A stretch of 64,000 bases of DNA from Seison nebaliae (taxonomy: Eukaryota > Rotifera > Pararotatoria > Seisonacea > Seisonidae). The translations under genes were made by a program, and so were the position numbers. Location: the NCBI GenBank assembly GCA_023231475.1, contig JALJEE010002021.1:1-64000 (forward strand), in the 5' to 3' direction. Under the pieces are notes generated by a model. It saw only the letters and a program-made list of their open reading frames with translations. It had not been told where the DNA came from and did no database searches. Shown here piece by piece: positions 58,180 through 64,000 of the stretch (position 1 is the stretch's first letter; each line of letters begins with the position of its first letter).

Positions 58180-59241
58180 ATGACAGACACTAAAGAAATT
58201 CAGGAGGATGTTCAAAAATATTATGGCGACACTTTGAAATCATCAAAGGATTTGAGAATTGCTGGTTGTGTTATTACCGATAAATTGGGAAAGAATGATG
58301 TGGCATTATATAAATCTCTTCATGAGGAAGTTCGTGAGAAGAATTATGGATGTGGAATTGTTTATCCTCAATTCGTTGAGAATTGTAAAGTGATCGATCT
58401 CGGATCAGGAAGTGGATGTGATTGTTATATGTTGAGTAAGATGGTGGGAGAAGATGGATATGTTGCTGGTGTTGATATGACACCAGCGCAAATAGATGTT
58501 GCAAGGAAATATGTAGATTATCATACGAAATTATTTGGATTTAAGAAACCGAATACGAATTTCATTCAAGATACTATCGAGAACTTTGTGAATAATAAAG
58601 AAATTGAAAAGAATTTTTTCGATGTTGCTGTGTCGAATTGTGTCATCAATCTGGTGGCTGATAAGAAATTGGCTCTCCAAAACATTTATGATGTATTGAA
58701 TGAAGGAGGTGAATTATATTTCAGTGACATTTATGCCAATGTCAAATTACCACCATTGAAAAATACGGCGTTGTGGGGTGAATGCATTTCTGGTGCATTA
58801 TTCTGGAAGGAATTCATCGAAATGTGCGAAGATATCGGATTCACTTCGCCCCTTATAATGTCAGCATCGGATGTCCCAATCGAGGATAAGGAATTTAATG
58901 CAATTTTAGATCCTTTAGGTGCAAAATTCGTTTCAGTCACTTATCGATTATTTAAACCGAAATCATCCAGTAAATGGGAAAAAAATGGAAATTTGAAATT
59001 TATCGGCGATGGGAATTTCAAGATTGATTGCTATAATAATGTCAACAAGGGAGATACTATTAAATTGACACCGGAAATTTTTAGAATTATGGCTACATCT
59101 CGTTATACGAAACTATTCGAATGTTCTCCTTCAAACGAAGAAAATAAGAGTGATGGTAAATCATCATTACTTATTGATCCATTCGAGTTTGTCAAAGTGA
59201 ATAAATGTACTACATCCTGTTGTGGAAGTAAATGTTGTTAG
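58180..59241 (+). CDS. AS3MT: Arsenite (As(III)) S-adenosylmethionine methyltransferase, copy 1
   Basis: Single-exon CDS, 353 residues, the usual AS3MT length. It methylates trivalent arsenic with SAM and thiols in the cytosol. The alignment to vertebrate AS3MT is strong: QEDVQKYYGDTLKSSKDL, NYGCGIVYP, the SAM-binding VIDLGSGSGCDCYMLSKMVG, SNCVINLVADK, ELYFSDIYANV and WGECISGALFWKEF. All four functional cysteines are present: the N-terminal Cys in AGCVIT, Cys of YGCG, SNC and WGEC (human 32, 61, 156 and 206). The protein ends in a Cys-rich tail (TTSCCGSKCC), like the vertebrate C-terminus. It is expected to be a fully competent enzyme. It lies 1.1 kb upstream of a tandem copy in the same orientation. 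Confidence 0.96.
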   Translation: MTDTKEIQEDVQKYYGDTLKSSKDLRIAGCVITDKLGKNDVALYKSLHEEVREKNYGCGIVYPQFVENCKVIDLGSGSGCDCYMLSKMVGEDGYVAGVDMTPAQIDVARKYVDYHTKLFGFKKPNTNFIQDTIENFVNNKEIEKNFFDVAVSNCVINLVADKKLALQNIYDVLNEGGELYFSDIYANVKLPPLKNTALWGECISGALFWKEFIEMCEDIGFTSPLIMSASDVPIEDKEFNAILDPLGAKFVSVTYRLFKPKSSSKWEKNGNLKFIGDGNFKIDCYNNVNKGDTIKLTPEIFRIMATSRYTKLFECSPSNEENKSDGKSSLLIDPFEFVKVNKCTTSCCGSKCC

Positions 59242-60336
59242 ATTTGAATAACGGAAAAGTTGAAAGTGTCGATCACTTTTTACCATAGAGTATCTATGAA
59301 ATTTATAATATTTAAATATTAATTTCCATCATATTATTCATATTATTTAAATTTTATTTTAGATTTAGTTATTATAAATATTCATCATAATTCCTTATTT
59401 ATTTAGTCCACCGAATTATATTTATAAATTCCAAACGCTTTTCAAATTTTCCAACATTGTCAAATTTAATAAATTATATAATAAAGGAACTTGAAAATAT
59501 TTGGAGTAAGTTGATAAGTTTTATGAATATCTAATTTATCATAAGTATAAACTACAGAGATAAGTGTCAACTCATTATAATTGAGAAAGTGAATAGGTCA
59601 ACAAAGATGAATGGACTCATGAAAAAATCGAGGAGATTTTTGATGGAAGGTCAAATAAGAGTTCAACGTATTAAGAACATATGAATGAAAAACTTTGAAA
59701 TTTCCAATTGTAGTCATATGGCGAAATTCTCCTTTGGACAAGAACATACGTAGGGACAATATTCGAATAATGTTAATAAATTTTAATGGAATCATACATT
59801 TCATTCTCTTCGACTTATAATTCACATTCTCTATGAATTTAAGATGAGTCTATGTTTATGAGTTTTATGTCTATATTTCTATATCGATATATATTATTTC
59901 TAGTACTTTATTATATTTTCACAATATATCACGTCAGTATAAAGTATCAGTCATTTTTATTCAAGTTGTATTTTAGTAATCATGAGAGTAATTTAATTCT
60001 TATATCCCATTTTATCACTATTGTTCGTTGATAGAAAATATTCATTCAACTTTATTGGTCATATTCAGATAATATGATATTTATTTTTTGAGTTGATTTG
60101 TAATTAAAAATGAAACGAAATTTATCTTCTTTGTAACCTGGGGACAACTATACATTATGTATCATTCCCCAATATTAATTATTATTAGGGAATATAATAG
60201 AAAATTATAATTTAAAGTAATCGAACAGTTATGAGGTTTCATAAAAATTCTATGTTATTTAATTATATTTTTAATCTATCAATTGTTTACAACTTTTTAA
60301 GATTTTTTTTAGTTTTACAGAAAAAAGTTTATTAAG
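59242..60336. other. Spacer between tandem AS3MT copies
   Basis: 1.1 kb, very AT-rich, with no gene seen. A 3' splice site (TTTTACAG at about 60313-60320) precedes the ATG of copy 2, mirroring copy 1. Confidence 0.55.
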
Positions 60337-61392
60337 ATGACAGACGCGAAAGGAATTCAGGAGGATGTTCAGAAGTATTATGGCGATACGTTGAAATCGT
60401 CGAAAGATTTGAGAGTTGTCACTTGTGAATTGACGAATAAATTGAGTAAAGACAATGTAGCTCTGTACAAGTCACTTCATGAAGATGTTCGTGAGAAGAA
60501 TTATGGATGTGGAATTGTTTATCCTCAATTCGTTGATAATTGTAAAATTATCGATCTCGGATCAGGAAGTGGATGTGATTGTTATATGTTGAGTAAGATG
60601 GTGGGAGAGAATGGTACCATTCTCGGTGTTGATATGATACCTGAACAGATTAGTCTCTCGAAGAAATATATAGATTTCCATACGAAATTATTCGGATTTA
60701 AGAAACCGAATACGAATTTCATTCAAGATACTATCGAGAACTTTGTGAAGAATAAAGATATTGGGAAAAATTTTTTCGATGTTGCCGTATCGAATTGTGT
60801 CATCAATCTGGTGGCTGATAAGAAATTGGCTCTCCAAAATATTTTCAGTGTTTTAAATGAAGGTGGTGAATTCTACTTCAGTGACATGTACGCCAATATC
60901 AATTTACCAAAATTCGATAATCCTATTATGTGGGGTGAAGGTATTTCCGGCGCTCTTTATTGGAAGAAATTTATTGAGATTGCAGAAGAAATCGGATTTA
61001 CAACACCTCTAATGATGAGTGCCGCACCAATTCCCGTGGAAGACGAAGAATTTAAAAAGATTTTAGACCCGATTGGCGCCAAATATGTCGCCATAACATA
61101 TCGTTTGTTTAAACCGAAAAAAATTGGGACGAAATTAGAGAAAAATAAAAATTTGAAATATATTGGAGATGGATCTCTGAAAATTGATTGTTATAATACA
61201 GTCAAGAAAAATCAAATTATCAAACCACTTCCTGAACTCTATGAAATTTTAAACGGTTCACGATACGCCAAATTTTTTGAGAATTCTGAAAATTCGGAAA
61301 TTGATCAAACGATCGTCAGGACCTCATTGATGGTGGACCCATTCGAATTTATTAAAGTTAATGAAAGTAAACCAGCGTGTTGTTCTAAATAA
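60337..61392 (+). CDS. AS3MT paralogue, copy 2, lacking the WGEC cysteine
   Basis: Single-exon CDS, 351 residues, a tandem duplicate of the gene at 58180. Long stretches are nearly identical (NYGCGIVYPQFV, VIDLGSGSGCDCYMLSKMVG, FKKPNTNFIQDTIENFV, SNCVINLVADKKLALQNI). The N-terminal Cys (VVTCELT), YGCG and SNC cysteines are kept, but the arsenic-binding cysteine of WGEC is glycine (MWGEGISGALYW). The frame is intact and the C-terminal Cys pair (ACCSK) persists, so it is not an obvious pseudogene. In characterised AS3MT/ArsM enzymes the SNC and WGEC cysteines bind trivalent arsenic together. Losing one should impair or alter arsenic methylation. It may have a different substrate or a regulatory role. 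Confidence 0.93.
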   Translation: MTDAKGIQEDVQKYYGDTLKSSKDLRVVTCELTNKLSKDNVALYKSLHEDVREKNYGCGIVYPQFVDNCKIIDLGSGSGCDCYMLSKMVGENGTILGVDMIPEQISLSKKYIDFHTKLFGFKKPNTNFIQDTIENFVKNKDIGKNFFDVAVSNCVINLVADKKLALQNIFSVLNEGGEFYFSDMYANINLPKFDNPIMWGEGISGALYWKKFIEIAEEIGFTTPLMMSAAPIPVEDEEFKKILDPIGAKYVAITYRLFKPKKIGTKLEKNKNLKYIGDGSLKIDCYNTVKKNQIIKPLPELYEILNGSRYAKFFENSENSEIDQTIVRTSLMVDPFEFIKVNESKPACCSK

Positions 61393-61589
61393 GAAAATTC
61401 TGGAAATTTTTTATTCTTATTTTATATGAATTTTGTAGTCGATTTTAATATTCATTTGATCTTGAATAAATTTTTTTTGATTTAGTTAGCTAAAATTTAT
61501 TGTTAATTTTAATAAGAAATTCACATAATATATAAAAAATGTCATTAGAAGTTCTATAAAATTTGGGATGGAGACTGTTTAAATGTTTA

Positions 61590-64000
61590 TCACAATTTTT
61601 CTGATCGAAATTGTTTCTCCAAATTAGAGTTCTGTTGAATCGCTATGTCATCCTCGAAATCCTGAAAATGATAAGAATTTATCACAAATGAATTAAGGTT
61701 TGCAAACATTATTATCGAAATTTGATATTTGTGGAAACGGTAAAAATAAATCATTCGGTTCTTCATTAAATAAATTGTTTTCTATAAAATGAAAATAATT
61801 AAAAATTAATGAGAAAGTAACCGTTGAATAAAAGATTCTTCTCGAACGAGTTATCGTTATCGTTGAGAATGTTCGATTCCTGAGAGTTTCTCCATGTACT
61901 AAAATTACCATTTAATGGATTATCGTTATTGATTAAGTCTGATAATTTTTTCTTTTCGGTTGAGAAAATACTTTGAGGAGTATCGATCGGTTCGTTAATT
62001 TTGGGAATTGAACCGAATGTTGTCGAAGAATTGTTGAATTGTGTACAGTCGATATTGGAGGCGAATGATTCGGAATAATTATCGGAAAATAATTGAGAAC
62101 TCTTATTCGAACCGTTGTTTGACGGTGATAGAATGTTGTTAGTGGAATTTGATGAGAAAAATGAGTTTTTATTTCTATTATCGATGACATTCATGTTCAT
62201 ATCAGTCGATAAGAAGTTCAAAGAATTATCACTTTTCTTCTTTTCATTATCATTATTCATCATCATATTATTATTATTGTTGTTGTTGTTGTTACTGTTC
62301 CGGTTACCATTATTCATCATTATCTGATTATTATTATTATTGAAATTGTTGTTGGTATTATTATTATTATTATTATTGAAATTGTTGTTGTTATTATTGT
62401 TGTTAAAGTCATTGTTAAAATTGTTGTTGTTGTTGTTATTGGTAAAATTATTATTATTGTTCATATTGTTATTATTAAAGTTGTTGTTGTTGTTATTTTG
62501 ATTAGTGAAATTGTTGTTACTATTGAAATTGTTGTTGTTATTGTTATTATTGGAAAAATTAATATTATTATTATCATTATTCATCATCATATTATTATTT
62601 TGATTTGAATTGAAATTAAATTGAAGATCTTTTGCAAAAGGATTTGTACAAGGAAAATTTTTGTTCGAAATCGGATCAATATCATTCATTCTATTGTCAT
62701 AATTGGATTTCTCGGAAGTTAACGACTTCGAAAAGGAAACACTATTGACCGAAGTCAGATGGCTGGGTGAGGCGGACGACATGAAGTTCGAAGGAGATTC
62801 AGAACTTTTCTTTGAAAACGGAGAATTGAACGGAGATAAATCTTGTTCGGAATTCATATTACTCTGATTTGATATCGTACTATTGTTAGCAGGTGATAAG
62901 TTCATTGAATTAATTGAGAATTCGATTAATGAGGATTGATCCTGATAATTGTCGTTTGGTGATAAATCTTCTCGGCCGATACCTTTCACATTGCCCAATG
63001 ATTTATATTTCGGTTGGAATTCATTATTTCCATTTGTCTTTTGGTTCGAATTAGAGAATGGAGCAAATAAAAAAAATTCTTTTCTAACACATTCCTCATC
63101 GATGTCGTCAAATGATGAATCCGTTTTCCGTTTTCCTAAATCATATTTTTGAAAATTAGAATCAGTTTGATGTTCAACATGTTTCTGTTGCCCAATCTCA
63201 TCTTTCAATCGATTTTCGCTATTATTATCATTATTCATTTTTTGTTTAATTCCATTAGTGTTAGTAGAAACAGGTTCGTTAATATTAGTGAGCGATATTT
63301 TTGTTATTGATGGAGTATTACAAAATGTCGAACTTCCGTAGACTGTCGAAGGAGATAATTTCTTCTGTTCATTTTCTTCTTCATTCGATTTTGTAAATTT
63401 AATCAAACGATCAGGAATGGTCGTAGGCGAAGTGCTACCACCAATATATTCTAAAAGTGAATTGAGAGATAATGAAAATTTAAATAATAAAAATTTTAAA
63501 ATTAAATGTAATTTCTAATGAATGTTAATAAGCAAATCATAATGGACGAATTAGTAAAATGAGAGTGGATGAAGAAGAAAATAATCTCTTTGAACATATC
63601 TTACCATTAGGAAACTTTAGTTTGAAAAAAAAAGTTAAATCTCAATAAAAGTCTTCAACATTCTTTTCTTCCGTTAACCGACAGTTAATTGAGTGAAATA
63701 GCAACCTGGATTAATATGAATCATATTAATTTGTGAATCGTCATCAGATGAGGAATTGCTATTTCTGCTACTTCGTTTACTACCACGACTTCGTTTAAAA
63801 CTGGAATTTGGTGAAATATTGGGTGTGGTTCGTTTATTACCACTCAACTGATTTGAATCAATTCGTGTCATTAACGGTGAGAGACAACGGTTATTTTTCA
63901 CTTTCAACGAGCATTGTCCATAACGATGAGGAGTATTCAATGAATTACCGAAAGCTCCTTCTTCACTCGTATTTTGGACATTGCTCCGTCTGACAGCTTT
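61590..64000 (-). CDS. Asn-rich disordered protein, 5' end beyond the window
   Basis: At least four exons in phase: from beyond 64000 to 63706, 63450-61822, 61781-61708 and 61661-61590. The frame is open at the window edge. It starts in view with a Ser/Thr/Arg-rich segment (LNTPHRYGQCSLKVKNNRCL, FKRSRGSKRSSRNSNSSSDD), continues through EYIGGSTSPTTIPDRLIKF, and holds a huge Asn region (62260-62600) with scattered Phe and Met. It ends NLFNEEPNDLFLPFPQISN and then DFEDDIAIQQNSNLE. SP/TP dipeptides suggest phosphorylation by proline-directed kinases. I do not recognise the family. The intron donors are GTTGCT, GTTACT and GTTTGC. Confidence 0.72.
62260..62605 (-). repeat. Asn-codon repeat tract (AAT/AAC mixed)
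   Basis: About 345 bp in which most codons are AAT or AAC on the minus strand, broken at intervals by TTT/TTC and ATG codons. The synonymous mix shows selection for the residue rather than simple slippage of one triplet. Confidence 0.85.

Noticed and set aside
1-64000. CRISPR arrays, insertion sequences, integrated viruses, tRNA or rRNA genes
   Set aside because: I looked for repeat-spacer patterns, transposase, reverse-transcriptase or capsid motifs and tRNA-like cloverleaf boxes and saw none I could support. Short RNA genes could still be missed by eye.

Overview
The window is animal nuclear DNA, AT-rich (roughly two thirds A+T by eye), with short introns and no bacterial, plasmid or viral architecture. 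Two genes with many exons place it in Metazoa: a single-minded (sim) bHLH-PAS regulator and a LAMMER/CLK kinase. A Doa-like kinase locus, Asn/Ser/Thr homopolymer runs in disordered proteins and heavy use of CGA and TCG codons suggest an arthropod, possibly a mite. The species call is inference only.

Layout. 0.9-4.0 kb (-): LAMMER kinase, followed upstream on the same strand by three long disordered coding exons or genes (4.3-5.9, 7.5-11.2, 12.6-13.5 kb) that may be separate genes or alternative 5' exons of the kinase. 14.4-25.3 kb: YIF1 (+), an adaptin-binding p34-like gene (-), SPTLC2 (-), JMJD8 (+) and a large RGS22-like gene (+). 25.5-30.3 kb (-): sim, with a possible upstream coding exon. 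33.2-40.8 kb (-): an MPP2/MPP6/varicose-type MAGUK, ALG2 and an unrecognised two-zinc-finger protein. 42.0-48.4 kb: a secreted serpin (+), MRPL10 (-), an unrecognised secreted Cys-containing protein (+) and EXOC8 (+). 48.4-53.7 kb holds no gene I can support. 53.8-57.7 kb: a family B GPCR (+), MRPL21 (-) and ATP synthase subunit e (-). 58.2-61.4 kb: tandem AS3MT arsenite methyltransferases (+). 61.6-64.0 kb: an Asn-rich protein (-) that runs off the window.

Most genes do unrelated housekeeping jobs: ER/Golgi traffic and glycosylation (YIF1, ALG2, EXOC8, p34), sphingolipid synthesis (SPTLC2) and mitochondrial translation or energy (MRPL10, MRPL21, ATP5ME). No operon logic is visible, though several neighbours are only tens of bases apart.

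Main points to check. (1) Of 44 introns I could phase, about 40 begin GTT rather than GTA/GTG, and most are about 40-65 bp. (2) The second AS3MT copy has lost the conserved WGEC cysteine. (3) EXOC8 lacks the PH domain. (4) The GPCR lacks both cysteines of the TM3-ECL2 disulfide. (5) A five-exon orphan secreted protein lies at 44.5-45.3 kb. (6) The kinase has a disordered tail of almost 500 residues.
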